64,000 nucleotides of DNA from Hyparrhenia diplandra (GCA_015847255.1 JADLZK010008401.1:1-64000); one strand, 5' to 3'. Counted from the first letter of the stretch, positions 1 to 13,607 are shown. The notes: generated by a model not told the origin, from the letters alone. Made by a program: numbers and translations.

Positions 1-350
1 AGAGTGTGTTCAGCGGCAGGTAAACTCTAACGAGTGAAAAACACTTCAGCTTTTTTACATCTAGGATTAGGAAGGAGCGGGCTATTGGACTCCGCGGGTA
101 GCAACCGACTCATACATACATCAGCTGGGTCTGGGCGCCTCCCGTTGAACGGCCGAGCTGCCGACGACGGCGAGTACCCGCCGGCGATTCCACCTCTGTC
201 GCCACCACCTCCCTCGTGAGCGCGAGGGGAGCGCGACGTCCGTTACCCGCCAGATCAGCTCCTCCACAGCGCCCTCCCCCTCCCAGATCCTTCTAGGCCT
301 CACCAGATCCTTGGAGCGCGGGCGCACGGGGCGGAGATCTCACCGGAGAA
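1..350 (+). promoter_or_regulatory. VPS53 5' leader and proximal upstream DNA
   Basis: This stretch runs directly into the VPS53 start codon at 351. The last 200 bases are GC-rich and pyrimidine-rich, as is usual for a grass 5' leader. I see no convincing TATA box, and the transcription start cannot be placed. Short open frames here on both strands resemble no family I know. Confidence 0.4.
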
Positions 351-3300
351 ATGGATAAGTCCAGTGCTCTCGAATACATCAACCAGATGTTCCCCACAGG
401 TACGCACGCTCCCGCTCGATTCGAATCGGTGTTTCCTCGCTCGCACGGGGACTTTGCTCGTGATGCTGTGCTGCGGCAATGCTCTCGTTTCAGCTTGTGC
501 TGTTGTTCGGAGCTCCTAGGGTAACAATTTTCTTCTGGTTTTCCTGTGACCTGCAGAGGCGTCGTTGTCGGGCGTGGAGCCGCTGATGCAAAAAATACAG
601 AGTGAGATTCGCCGAGTGGACGCCAGCATCCTCGCCGCTGTCCGACAGCAGGTTTGGCCTTGTTGTCCCACGCTCTGTGTCATGCAGTGATGCTATTTGT
701 AATGTGTACACTCTTTGTTCTTGGACAGTTAAACTGAACTGACCAAACTGACGTGTCTCATGATTTGATCAGTGCAATGTCAATGCAATTGCATCTAATG
801 AAATTATGCTTTTGCTCATTGTTATGCTACACTGGATAATGAGAAGAATGTTTTAACAGAGCAACTCGGGAACCAAGGCCAAGGAAGAGCTTGCTGCTGC
901 AACAAATGCTGTTCAGGTCGGAGGTTTTTTCACTTGTTATGCCCTATTAAGATTTCTCACTATGAAGCTATTGGATCAGTTGATTAATCATCGTGCCTGC
1001 TGCCTGGTCAGATAAATGGATTAGTAAAACAAACTGGTTTCTGGATTTGTTGCAGCAATTAATAGTACATAGCAAGTGAAATAAAAACAAAGTTCTGATT
1101 ATATTTGGTACTAACAGGAATTAATGCACAAGATACATGAAATAAAAACAAAGGCTGAACAAAGTGAAACTATGGTTCAAGAAATCTGTCGCGACATCAA
1201 AAAGTTGGATTGTGCTAAGAGGCACATAACAACTACAATAACCGCTCTTCACCGTCTTACTATGCTTGGTTAGTTTCCCTCCCTCCCTCTCTCTCTTTCT
1301 GTGTTGTGGAACACCAAAGGTCGTCAACCTTATCTAAATCGTGTTAACTTATGTACAGTTTCGGCTGTTGAGCAACTTCAGGTTATGGCGTCAAAACGGC
1401 AGTATAAAGAAGCAGCTGCACAGCTGGAGGTAAGAATGATTTAATTGGCTGATAAACCTGTAAAAACTCTAGGATTGATTTCAATGTCTGAAATATTTGA
1501 ACACTTGTAGTGATTATTTTGCATAATTCTGCACATGATTTCCAACCAATTTCTAACTCTATTCCAGGCAGTGAACCAACTATGCAGTCATTTTGAAGCC
1601 TATAGAGATGTGCCCAAGATAACAGAGCTGAGAGAGAAATTCAAGAATATCAAGAAAATCCTCAAATCTCATGTATTTTCAGATTTTTCAAGGTACATAA
1701 CAATTAGACTTTTTTGTCATTGTGATGAAAAAGATACCCCTGTTAATGGCACTACCAATTTCTGGCTAATTCCTGAACAGTAAACTAAGAAAATGACAAT
1801 TTGAGTCCATGTGTCAGCCCAAAGCAGGTGAACCAGGAACAATGTATAATTGAAGTTCTAAAAATCAATAACATTTTTCTGTTCGGTCACACGCATAGTA
1901 ATGATGTACAACCTTTTCGGCTTGGTAGCAATCATCTGGTAACAGTCAGGGGACCATTTTCTTCTATATGTGCCTCGTACACAGCCTGGTAGACCTGTTT
2001 TCAAAACAATGTAGTATCTTGATAATGTAAAGAGGGGTCCTGTCTTCTGCATCCTCTGAGCAATGTAATATATGTTCCCTAAATAGCTTGGTTTACAAAA
2101 TACTGTTCGCTGGTAACAAACAGTTTGGGAACCCAGCCTCCTAGAGATGTTGCATGCCTGGTCAATTGTAAGATGTGTAATGGGTTTTTCTATATGGACC
2201 TCATACACAGCCAAAATAATGTAATATCTTGATAATGTAAAGAGGAATCTGGTCTTTGCATCCTCTGAACAATGTAATATCTGTTCCCTAAATAGCTTGG
2301 TTTACAAAATACTGTTCCCTAAATAGCTGGTAAAGAACAGTATAGGAACCCAGCCTCCCAGAGCATGTTATGTGCCTAGTCAATTGTAAGACAATCAAGC
2401 AATTCAGTTTTTTATTTTTTTTTCTTGAACACGCAAAAGAGCAATTCAATGTTTTATTCAGTTGTCTGTTGTTATGCCTATTACTTTGTACGGTGAAATA
2501 GACCCAGCAATTTATACCTTTTCAGCTTAGGAACTGGGAAGGAAACAGAAGATCCCATGCTATTACAACAGCTATCTGATGCTTGCTTTGTGGTTGATGC
2601 ATTGGAGCCATCTGTAAGGGAAGAACTAGTGAAGAACTTTTGCAGCAAGGAACTCACCTCATATAGGCAGATATTTGAAGGAGCAGGTTTGACCTTGCAT
2701 ATGCTACATATATCAGTCTAGTTTGTAATTTTTTTATCAATTGACTTAGTCCCCTAGTTCACTGTTGTTTTGATACTTCTTACATAAATCAGAACTTGCC
2801 AAATTAGACAAGACTGAAAGAAGATATGCGTGGATTAAACGTCGACTAAGGTCAAATGAAGAAACCTGGAAAATATTTCCACCTACCTGGCATGTCGACT
2901 ATCTGCTGTGTATCCAGTTCTGTAAGATTACAAGGTCTGTTTTCGCCTTATCTAGTTTTGCAATGAATGATCTTGCTCCAAACTAAGATTACATAGATTT
3001 TAAACAGCATTTTCAGTTTATTGTGTTTCTTTTGATGCATTATTTCGGTACTTGTTTTGAATGCTTTGGTCTTCTCTAACTATCTCTTTAACCCCTTAGC
3101 TGTAAATTTATCTTATAACATAACGGTCAATTCTTATCTTCCACCTTACCAGTCAATTTATACCAGTGAAAATTCTTCTTTTCAGGGCCCAGCTTGTTGA
3201 CATCCTTAATAACCTCAAAGAGAAACCAGATGTGGCAACTTTGTTATTGGTAATTCCTCTTGTGATTTATCTTACAATGCTGTGCCACTGATTTATATTC

Positions 3301-6300
3301 TATAGCCTCCTTATTCGATATATTCGATAGCCTACTTTCTGTTATGTCTTCTAGGTCTTTAGGTAATTGTTTTAGTATTCGTATTTTGCTTCAAGGCCCA
3401 TTTCTTATCAGATCTTCCATTCCCTGAAAATAACCAATGATCAAGAAAACAAACAAAATTTACGTACTTGATGAAAAAGTTGCATTACAATTATTGAAAC
3501 GATATAGATGAGCTCATCCACTTGCCACGTGGAACATCTGTAATGAACATTTGAGATACTTGCAATGCAGGCGTTCCAGAGAACCCTTGAATTTGAGGAA
3601 GAATTGGCAGAGAAATTCAGTGGTGGAACTACAAATGCTAGAAATAAAGAGACAGCAAGTGATGACGAAGATGAGGGCGGGGAACACAATAAAATTGTTT
3701 CAGACATACGGAAGAAATATGAGAAGAAATTGGCAGGACCCAGTGATGAAGCTGAACAAGTATCTGTTGTTTGTTTTTAACACCCTTATTTTCATTTTAT
3801 TATATATTTTACAATTCTTCTAACATCTCCTTACTGGCAGGACAAAGATAAGCAGAAAGATTTGTCGGTTCCTGGTGCTGGGGTAAGTGTTATATCAGCT
3901 ATTGTGCTGTGCATACTTACTAGTGTTTTCACAAGCTTCCATGATGACCCATTCTGTATATTCATATCTATACTTTGGCCCATTGTTCTTGCAGTTCAAC
4001 TTCCACGGGATCATATCTTCTTGTTTTGAACCTTATATGTCTGTGTACATTGAACTTGAGGAAAAATCTTTAGTGGATCAATTAGAAAAACTTGTCCAGG
4101 TACACACAACATAAATATAATTGCAACCATTGTACTTGAGGTATCTGTACCTTGAACTCATCCTTTTATTCTGGCAGGAAGAAAGATGGGAAATAGAGGA
4201 AGGAAGTCAAACAAACATTCTATCAAGCAGCATGCAGGTAAATAATACAATGCTTCACAAAATTCTATAAGTGGGTAGCTCTGGCCCCCCCCCCCCCCCC
4301 ACCCACGCACACACCACCCAGAAAAGAAAATAAAGAAAAGGGTTAGGTTGATGAATAGACATTCAAAGTTTGCCTTCCTCAATTTTGTATGATATTCACC
4401 ATTTTGTGCCTCTCAAACCATCTTAATTTCCTATGCAGGTTTTTTTGGTGATCAGAAAAAGCTTAAAGCGGTGCAGCGCATTGACAAAGAACCAAACATT
4501 GTTCAACTTATTTCAGGTGCATTTCCCTTTTATGTACATTTCCTTGTTTTTCCCGTTTATGTACATTTCCTTGTTTGCTGTGTACGGGCTACAATGGTTG
4601 CTTTCAGATTTTTCCCCAGATGCTGGTATTGGAAACAAATAGGAACACATTGCATCAGATACCAACAGAATGGATATTAATCAAATATGAATGTACTCAC
4701 AAATGTCTACTATTAACATGAACACAAATGGTTCCTTGATTTGTGTTGCTCATGCAATTGGCTATTTCTAATCTACTTACTGTTTATATACTTCTTGATA
4801 GTTTGTCTGTGTCACTTTAACAAGCTTGACTGATACTCTGATGTCTCTTTGAACAGACCCAATCTGATAAATCCAATAATTTACTCTGCTGAGACTCTAA
4901 AGTTTATTTTGGGCATAACAATAGGAGGCCTCATGAGTGTATTTCCTAAACTGGCATGCAGGGTTACTGGTTTTTAGTATCCAGTATGTTTAGTATCTTT
5001 GCTTCTGAGCTTTATGCATCAGTGAGAAGCTACAGGGCAGTAAGCATTCCTACTTTAGGAAAAAAACACCATGTTCAATAGATCAACCCTTGCACTAGCA
5101 CAAGCAAATATGAAATGAAATTTGCGATTCACGTGAATGTGTTAGCCTGGGTTAGTAGCTATGTAGAGTGAAAACCGCCCTATGTAATGTTAGATGTTAT
5201 ATGTACACATATTTATTATGATTGTTAATGTTTAGATTTATTCGATGATCAAAACCAATGAAGTTTGACCTTCAATGTGCTAATCACTACTTTATTTTTT
5301 TTGCCTCTTAGTTATTTATCATAGCCAATAAAGTTTAGCCTCTGAATGGGGCTTATAACCGTTTGACCCCCCTCTATTTTTGCTAGGTATTTCAAAGAAT
5401 ACTCAAGGCCTATGCCCCTCGCTAGGTATTTCAAAGTTATATGCCAGATTACCAAAGGGTGGAACTGGTATTGTTGCAGCCGCCACTGGTACCGATGGGC
5501 AGATCAGGGTACGATTGTCACAACTGAACCACTCTTGTTTTCCTCATTTGTTTGACAGCAAATTATGTCCTTTTTACATCACTGCAGACCTCGGACAGGG
5601 ATGAGAGAATGATATGCTACATCGTCAACACTGCTGAATATTGTCACCAGACAGTAAGGCTACTTGTCCTTAAGTATTATGCTAGCCTGATGTAGAAGGA
5701 AACATATTGTTGATTACTTCTCATGCTCGACAGAAGCGAAATTTCAGAAAATGATGCAATCAAATTATGAGGCCATTTCTGTTCTTCACCACCACTTTCA
5801 TTTGTATTCCATAGTCTGCTTGCAAGTGCTACTATAAGCGGACTTCTTTGAGATATGCTACTGTTAACACTGATTAGTTCACAAAATGACACTATGGGCT
5901 TCAAGAATAACAGAAATTAAAATAATTTAAATTCACCCCCTTGTGCATCTTCATCTTTTCAGACTTCTTGCATCCTGGCCTGCCGTTCTCTATAACCAAG
6001 TACCCAGATTTATGTTACTACCACATTTTTCCATGGGCACCACTCACTTAGTTCCTTAATTTAAGACCTCCCCCTGAAGCTGGGTTGGGAATGCTGGCAC
6101 TGGAGATGAGCAGCTCAATAGTTTGTCGCATCTAGTGCTCAAGTTTATTGGTTGTTGTATGTGGCTAATTTTCCTTGTTGTGTGTGGCATGCATGCATTT
6201 GTGACCAAGTTCCTCTCGAACTGACTATTAGCTTTCTCTATAAATTTTACAGTCCGGTGAACTTGCTGAGAATGTTGCTAAGATGATTAACCCTCAGTTT

Positions 6301-8597
6301 GCTGACAAGGTGGACATGTCTGAAGTTCAGGTGACTGATCTTTCATTGTTTTTGTCCCTAACTTATGTGAATATTTTATTTATGTTACCATTGGAGAGAA
6401 GGCCTCAACACTTAATACTTGCAGGATGAATTCTCGGCCGTGATCACAAAAGCATTAATGACTCTTGTTCACGGACTTGAAACAAAAATTTGATGCTGAA
6501 ATGGTTGCGATGACTCGTGTTCCATGGGCTACCCTTGAAAGCGTTGGTGATCAATCAGAGTAAGATTTTACTGGATCCCCTATGTTATTCTGTTGCATCC
6601 TTTGCTGATATTCATTCTGTGTGCTTTGAAGTTCAAAAGGACTACTGGCCATACGCTTTAGTCCACGTCTTTGATGAGAAATGTTGTAATATTTTAGTCT
6701 GTCACATGCCATATTGTAGCAATGATGTCATTCTTTTTTGTAGCTGTGGTGTTGTTAATGTCTTTCTACTGGAAGGAGATAGGATATAATTCACTTAGGA
6801 GTGCTAAATCAGAACTATCTTATTGGAGCCTGCATATTATACACTAATTCAAATGGTGGATTGCTGGACTGAACAGGTTCAGCTGGAGTTTGATTCGGGT
6901 GCAGGGCTATTGTAGTACATTGAAATGTCATTTATTAGCATGTGAGCTCGTAATGGCGTTGCACGTTGAACAGATCTTTGAGTTTCTTTTAGTAAGATCG
7001 TTGAATTTTTTTGGCACCACCATCATGTTCTTTATTTTTAAAAGTAACATCCAATTTGCTTTATGAGCATTATTTGCCTTGCAAAAATTTCAGATCAGAC
7101 AAAAATATTCGTTAACATTTTTATAATTTTTATAAATATCTAATAGGATTCACTTTTGCGTGCCAGATATGTGAATGGTATCAGCTCTATTCTGTCAAGC
7201 AGTATTCCTGTGCTTGGTACCCTGCTTTCACCTACTTACTTCCAGTATTTCCTGGACAAAGTAAGTTCAGTATCCATCTTTGTAATAAGATAAAATATCA
7301 CATGTCTTTCATCGTTATGAACTACATATTGGCTGTCAGTGTGGTCAATTATACTTTGTTTATTCTGATCCAGCTTGCAGCCTCTCTTGGTCCTCGGTTT
7401 TATCTCAACATATACAAGTGCAGACATATATCAGAAACTGGTGCACAGCAGGTACAAGTTAAATGCCATGTAAAGCTAATTTTGTTTTATTTACTACTTA
7501 TTCGGACTTCTCTCATTGCTTTGTGTTTTGCCCCCAAGATGCTTTTGGACACCCAAGCAGTCAAGACTATTCTCCTAGACATCCCAGCTCTTGGAAAACA
7601 GGTAACCTTCTAATCTGAACAACTGTCTACATGTTTTAATATCTACAATAGTATATATGTCTTATATTGGCTACCAATCTAAGTGGACTAGTTCTTCTGT
7701 TTCATGTATTCTTGAGTCTGTGGAATGAAATCTAGCACCCGAAAGTGTGCATGTTCAGCTAAAATGGTCTGATTCTTATGTACATAGGCTGCTAATGCAG
7801 CAGTTTGTAGTTTATGCTGGATTGCAGTTCTAACGAGAAGATATATTTTAAAGTTATGGTATCTCAAAATCTTAAATCTGGCTTCCTTGCATTGTGTTTA
7901 CAGAGCACAGGTGCTGCTAGCTACTCAAAGTTTGTCAGCCGGGAAATGAGTAAAGCTGAAGCACTACTTAAGGTACATTTGGGAGAATGACGTAATGATT
8001 GCTGAAAAGGCACGTTGCTGAATGATTACCACCAGGTAGTATCAAGCTGATGACATAACTTCATGCAGGTCATTTTGTCACCAGTTGATTCTGTTGCTAA
8101 CACATACCGAGCCCTCCTTCCCGAAGGCACGCCTCTTGAGTTTCAGCGGATACTTGACCTCAAGGTTATATTAAAATGTGGCCTCTAATGTATGCCAAGT
8201 TCAACCAGGCTAATTCGACACTCAATTGTTTGCTTCTGTTATTGACTGCTAACAGGGCTTGAAGAAAGCAGACCAACAAACTATCCTGGAGGACTTCAAC
8301 AAACACGCCCCTGCCCCAGCCCCCGCTATCAAACACCCTGTCGTTGCTCCAACGGTCGCGCCGCCGGTCACCACAGCATCTGTCCAGATAGTACCCTCGG
8401 TGGCAAGTCCAGCCGTTTCAATTTCACCAAGCATGGCCTCCTTGAAGGGAGCACTGGCGAACCAAGAGGATGTTCTAGCCAGAGCCGCCGCGCTTGGGCG
8501 CGGAGCAGCCACCACGGGGTTCAAGAGGTTCCTTGCATTGACGGAGGCGGCCAAAGATCGGAAGGACGGGCCGTTCCGCAAGCTCTTCAACCCCTAA
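351..8597 (+). CDS. VPS53: Vacuolar protein sorting-associated protein 53 (GARP/EARP tethering subunit), two frame breaks
   Basis: VPS53 is a subunit of the GARP complex, which tethers endosome-derived vesicles at the trans-Golgi network. I join 24 exons with GT..AG borders: 351-399, 557-651, 860-916, 1118-1268, 1359-1429, 1568-1692, 2526-2686, 2793-2934, 3186-3249, 3571-3759, 3841-3882, 3995-4099, 4178-4237, 4439-4516, 5387-5508, 5588-5653, 6253-6330, 6425-6559, 7167-7260, 7374-7451, 7539-7601, 7904-7972, 8069-8164 and 8256-8597. Ignoring two indels, this gives about 838 residues, the usual plant length. The protein starts [15 protein letters not shown], the N-terminal half is helical, and the last exon has a Pro/Ala-rich linker before a conserved C-terminus ending KLFNP. 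Exon 15 holds a 17-base filler in place of about 3 bases and brings a stop into frame. Exon 18 has one extra A near 6484-6489. All other exon phases agree. The family assignment is firm; whether this allele is functional is open. Confidence 0.93.
1965..2400 (+). repeat. Tandem duplication, about 226 bp x 2, in VPS53 intron 6
   Basis: Copy 1 (about 1965-2190) and copy 2 (about 2191-2400) share long stretches, including TATCTTGATAATGTAAAGAG, TTCCCTAAATAGCTTGG and CCCAGCCTCC, in the same order. Small indels and substitutions separate them. The duplication lies wholly within the intron, so it should not alter the protein. Confidence 0.8.
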
Positions 8598-9939
8598 AAT
8601 TGTTGCTCGTCATTGTGTTCATAGTTGACGCCCCTCATGCAGTGCACATAGATATAGGAATTCTTTCCACACTGTGTACACCTTTACTGTTAACCGTCAA
8701 TGTATAACAACCGTTTTGACAGACCATCCCATCCTGCGGAGAACGAATAGCCCAGTCGTAGACTGGTAGCATGGAGATTTTGAGATAGTTTTAGCTATGA
8801 GATAAGTTTTTTTTTCCTCCGGGTTTTGTCACTTTGTGCATGAAACCTCAAGAGACTATACCCATGTGATTGTATAATCGTTTGCCTAGCAACTTCTGCA
8901 AGGCACCATGCTACCCGACTGATAAGCTTGGCATCCAAGAACAGCATATGCACCCTACTAAAAGAATATTCGCTGCATAATCAATCATTGAAGACGTTTT
9001 CATGCTTCATTCGTCCTAACATTCTGATACGAAGGCTTTTCAAAAGGAATACTATTCTCTACCCTTCGAAATTATATGTAGTTTTGACCCCTTTTTTGTA
9101 CATCCACTTTTGCTACATGTCTAAGTCAAAAAGACTTACAATTTAAAACGGATCATACATACTATTATATCTGCAGATCAACTTATCAATCATCTAAGTC
9201 AAAAATTCCCGTTTCCCTGGCCCATCCATTCCAGCGGAAGTGCGTAACATGGCATTATGGCCTGCACTGCATGCATCCAGATCATCTCATTAGGATCTCC
9301 ACCTACCAAGCAATCGAAGGCCATATGCTACCTGCGATGCAATCAGAGATTGCTTCAATCATGGAGATGTTCTGCAACACCTGCAGGTGATGGAGCTTGG
9401 AAGATGATGAAAGTGGTTCTCTTCAGAGTCCAGTCACGGGAAGGAATAGGATCTTGCTGCCGCAGGCCATGACATGGATGCATCAGCGCTCAATCCGGTT
9501 CTGTGGTAGCTGCCGTTTGAGCGTGTGAGAATGCTTCTTTTGCCTCAACAAAAAACTGACATGGGGTGTGGTGACCGGGGAGGATCGTGTTGTGTTGTGC
9601 GGTTCGTTTTCGGCAACGGCAAGACTGCTGCCACTGCCACTTGCGCGGTGCCAACGCAGCCTTCACATGGGCATGTGTGACCGGGGCAAAATAGCCCGAG
9701 TTCATCGGTCACCACACCAACCGGGCAGCGGCAGGGCCGCAGGGGCAGACAGGATGGTTTACTGCTCCTCTGTGCATGGGTCCATGCGGTCTCTCTAGCC
9801 CAGAAACACAACGTGACAGCGATACGGATCTGACCACAGACAGGAGCTACCACGAGATCGAACAGCGTTCGATCACCGTTCGGTGCTGGTTTAGGTCAGC
9901 TTGTTTCGACTTAAAATAGGATTATTATTCTTTATTATT
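8598..9939. other. VPS53 3' UTR and intergenic DNA
   Basis: The first 200-300 bases are AT-rich and plausibly the VPS53 3' untranslated region. After that I find no coding family or repeat I can name. The GC-richer part around 9550-9850 is open on both strands, but neither translation resembles a known protein. Confidence 0.4.
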
Positions 9940-10105
9940 CCGTTTTAAAATTCTCAACATCTTATTTGACTATCTTATCTTATTCAAATTTTTATTTAAT
10001 ATAATTTTACTTTATTTATGTTGTGGTGACTTACTTCATTAAAGATACTTTAATAATTTATTTATTTTATAATTTATATAAAATTTTAAATATGGGATCT
10101 TTGAA
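9940..10105. repeat. Degenerate AT-rich MITE remnant
   Basis: Phrases such as ATTTGACTATCTTATCTTATT, shortened from a longer match, and the following GTGACTTACTTCATTAAAG with ACTTTAATAATTTATTT recall the interior of a common grass MITE whose consensus has TTTGACCATTCGTCTTATT. Only one half is recognisable and no terminal inverted repeat or target duplication is clear, so this is a relic called from memory of the family. Confidence 0.35.
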
Positions 10106-11074
10106 ATTGGTCGATCTCCGTACACGGAACGCGTCGCCCCTCCTAATCGTAGTTGGAAGTCGTCTTCTCGGTATGGGATGCGCCCATACCATGGACGAGC
10201 GGAGCCGTGGGGTCGGTCGGGGTAACGAATGACCTCTAACAGCTGTAGCATTTTTTTAGATGGAGGAGTACCTCATATGTTCTAAAATATATTCTACAAG
10301 AAAAACAAGATAAAATATCCGCTCCAATCCTTATGTCAATCATGTTATTCTTTAAGATTATTCTAAAATATATGACTTAATTTAACTTTTTCAGATTATA
10401 AGAGTAATAATTTATGGTATAATTTAAAAGTTTAATCATTAGAGAGTATCTACAAGTGAAATGTAACTATTTTTAGTATAATTTTTTCATATAGTTAGAC
10501 TCATTATTAAAAAAAAAAAAAAAAGTGAATAAAAAATAAAAGTGAATAATTTTTAGTAGTAAAAAGAAAAATACAAACGTGCCATATCTTTTATTTTCGG
10601 ACAAAATGTGAGTTAAAGAAAAAATACCTCCGTTTCAATTTACAAAGTGAATTTAATTCATTTGATTTGCCATTACTCATCTTATTTAAAAAATTTTGCA
10701 AACATAGTCAAATTTAAGTTATTTTTCTTTGGTTAATACTACAACAAAAGTTGTGATATTTTGAACCAAATGAATAAGAATGAATGTGAAACAAAACGTT
10801 CTCAAAAACTCTATAAAAACAGACTTAAGTACTAGCTAGGGGTTAGCGAGCAGCTGGAGTTCGACGGCGCCGACTTCTATCCATTGCTTGGCTTCAATTT
10901 TGATCATCAATAGCATCTCCAGTCCTGTTGCCGACGCGTTCTTGAAGCAACGAGTGCTCAGGTCTTTCCAGGGGTGCCAGGAGACAAGCGTAAATAGACT
11001 GCCTATCCCAGGACGCCGGTCTTTGTGCACGAGCAACGCAACGCAGTCACCAACCCACCAACCGTTACAAACTA
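10106..11074. other. AT-rich intergenic DNA with a possible second MITE relic
   Basis: An A-run lies near 10509. At about 10617 an ACCTCCGTTTCAATTTAC stretch resembles a decayed MITE end (CTCCGTTTCA type), followed by AT-rich sequence to about 10800. No gene is visible. Confidence 0.3.
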
Positions 11075-11322
11075 CTTCCTCCATCCCAAAATTCCAACTA
11101 CGTCTTTGGTTAAACTTTCACAACTTTGATTAGGTTTGTCGAAAAATACGTGCAACATTTAAATCTTTAAAAAAATTGTTAAAAAAACTAGACTTAAAGA
11201 CCTTTCCGATGATTCTAATTACTTAACATAAATATTTATATATTTTAATATATAATTGCCAAGCATTTTAAAACGTTTACTTCCGGAGGCGAGAATGACA
11301 TCTATTTTGGTACGGAGGGAGC
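11075..11322. mobile_element. Stowaway-type (Tc1/mariner) MITE, degenerate
   Basis: The left end CTTCCTCCATCCCAAAAT and right end ATTTTGGTACGGAGGGAG are imperfect inverted repeats of the Stowaway terminus. A TA dinucleotide precedes the left end, while the expected right TA has become CA. The interior shares phrases with the cleaner element at 30223-30435, such as the TAAATCT and ACTAGA stretches. It lies in intergenic DNA. Confidence 0.7.
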
Positions 11323-11360
11323 AGGTTGTGGACCAAGAATTCAGATCAAGTTGATCTGGC

Positions 11361-11620
11361 ATTGTTTAGTTCCCCTCCAAATTCCATTTTTTTCACTCTC
11401 TCTCTCCGATCACATCACATTAAATACACAAAAATATATATATTTGGAGTATAAAATGTAGATAAACAAAATAACTAATTACACAGTTTAGATGTAGATT
11501 ATGAGAAGAATCTTTTAAGTGCTAGTTACACCATGATAGAATAATATTTCACAAACAAACGAAAGTGCTACAAGAGTTCCAACAATTTTTTTTTTTTTTT
11601 TTTTTTGCCAACTAAACAAT
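11361..11620. mobile_element. MITE-like element with ATTGTTTAGTT / AACTAAACAAT ends
   Basis: An 11-bp perfect inverted repeat, ATTGTTTAGTT at 11361-11371 and AACTAAACAAT at 11610-11620, brackets 260 bp that include an AAATATATATATTTGG stretch and a long T-run. The ends match the widespread grass type whose termini read GGCCTTGTTTAGTT..AACTAAACAAGGCC, here with the outermost bases lost. No target duplication can be read. Confidence 0.55.
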
Positions 11621-13560
11621 CTTGACATGCAGGTACAGGTTGCCCCCTGGAGAACACCCCCCTGGAGAACCCCACCCCCGACGTGTTGTTTTCTGGGATG
11701 CAGACTCCCCTACGACAACTGCTGCCGCCATTTTTCAATGGACACGTTGCACGTGATGTGTGCCCGTCCGTTTCTCCTCTGTTAATCATTTTGGTTAGTC
11801 AAATCTATCTCTGCTGCTTTGCTTGCCACTCCGATCTGAGATTAGTTTAATGACATGCTTGGCTTTGGTGCAGTGCAATCTTTGATACACTGAAAAAGGA
11901 GTTGGACTCGCTTGTCCGGTCTCCTACAGGTCATGTTTGGCTAATTGGCATATTCCAGAAGTTCTTCAGAGAACAATTCGTTTCATAAGTTTTCTGAGCT
12001 GTCATTTGTTCAGTCAATACTCTGTTCTGAAGCTTCAGTTTTTCGATTCGTTAACTTGAAAAGGGAAAAAAAATCAAAAGCGATGACTCTTGTGCAATAT
12101 CGACAAATAAAAGCCCACCTTTCCAGGATTTAGCTGTCATTCCAGGCGAGCGATATGATGAGCTCGCGACGCGAGCGTTTCTTTCCGGGAGGATTTAGCT
12201 GGGTCCGGCAGGGATCAGCAGTAACGTAACAGGCAAATGCAGCGTCAGAACAGGCTGTAGTGACATTGAAACCAGAGGCTTTAAACAATTTCCCGACGGG
12301 TTTTGGCCGTTTTGGGAGGATCGGAAAGGGATGGGGATTGGCTGGCTTTCAACGCGAAATGTGGAACAGATGCGCATCCCTACACTGGCATCTCCCTGTC
12401 CCAGCAGTAGATTGCTTTCTTGGCTCAAACAGCTGCTCCTGCTACACGCACACAGGACCTCGCACCACCCTCCATGCAAAGCTCATTATTAATGGCTTCA
12501 ACTTTGTGCTAAGTAGAATTTCTCTAGTTTAGTTTATTTGCAACATCAAACTTTATTTGTTAGATTACAATATGATATATCTTTGATGTTGTTTGGTTGA
12601 TGTTTTTTGTGGTTGATAAGTCGGTTGATGTTGTTTTGATGTGAAAGATAAACACTATAACATCCAAACGAACATGACAACATATTTGATATTGTAGATG
12701 TTAATATGTTATGAGATTTCTGGTTAGTAGCTTCCTATGTCTTTTTATACATGATGTTGATTAGTTCAACTTTAAAGTACTCCATGTCATATGTAAAGAA
12801 CACAAGGAGTATTGCAAAATAAATATCAACTAGGCATAAAATTTTTTTCATGAACTCTTGCTAGTTCTTTAACGGTAAACATAAACAAACAATAATTAGT
12901 GTTGTGTAAAATATTACAATGGGTTACTCACTCATTTTTACAAATATAGACCACTTTTTTTATATCCTAAGCAAAGATTTTCTTATTTTTATTAATAAAT
13001 ATATAATATATTAATATATATAATTTTAGATAAATTCGCTATCAACACATATGCCATGGAAAACTCAAAGAAAATTTGATATTGTCGATGTTGTTGTTGT
13101 TTTTTAGAAAAAAAAACTTTAATTTGGAAACTTAAATGGAAATTTGATATTAGCGATGTTAGTGTAGTTTTTTTAAAAAATTAATTTTTTAAAAAATCTA
13201 CCTTTATAATAAAATTAAGCGATATAATTAGAGCAGACAGAGCATCTATATCGATTATATTAGTGAGTTTGGTACGCGTAGCATTGTAGCAACGCCAATT
13301 CAAAAAAAAAAAATGTGGAGCAGGTGGCCAGAAGCATTTTGGGAATCAGGGCCGTGGCCCTAATCACAAAGGCCAGCCAGCCCAAATCAACCCCTTCTCC
13401 CTTCCCCCCTCTCCCTCCTCTCTCCCCACATCGGCCAGACTCTCCCCTTCTCTCACCGCCCAGGTCAGGTCAGGCCAGGCCAGGCCCGGTAGAGAGATCC
13501 GGCGAGAGACGCGGCCTCCTGCTCCCCCCCACCCACCTCTAGAAGCGCCTAGAAGCTTCG
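11621..13560. other. Intergenic DNA and glucosyltransferase upstream region
   Basis: I see no supported gene. Composition swings from mixed (11.7-12.5 kb) to very AT-rich (12.5-13.2 kb). From about 13370 it turns into a CT-rich, then GC-rich leader typical of a grass 5' UTR for the downstream glucosyltransferase gene. No clear TATA box. Confidence 0.35.
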
Positions 13561-13607
13561 GAAGGTGCCCCGCCGCGGCTCCAAGGAGGGGGGGGCCGCC
13601 GCGGGCA

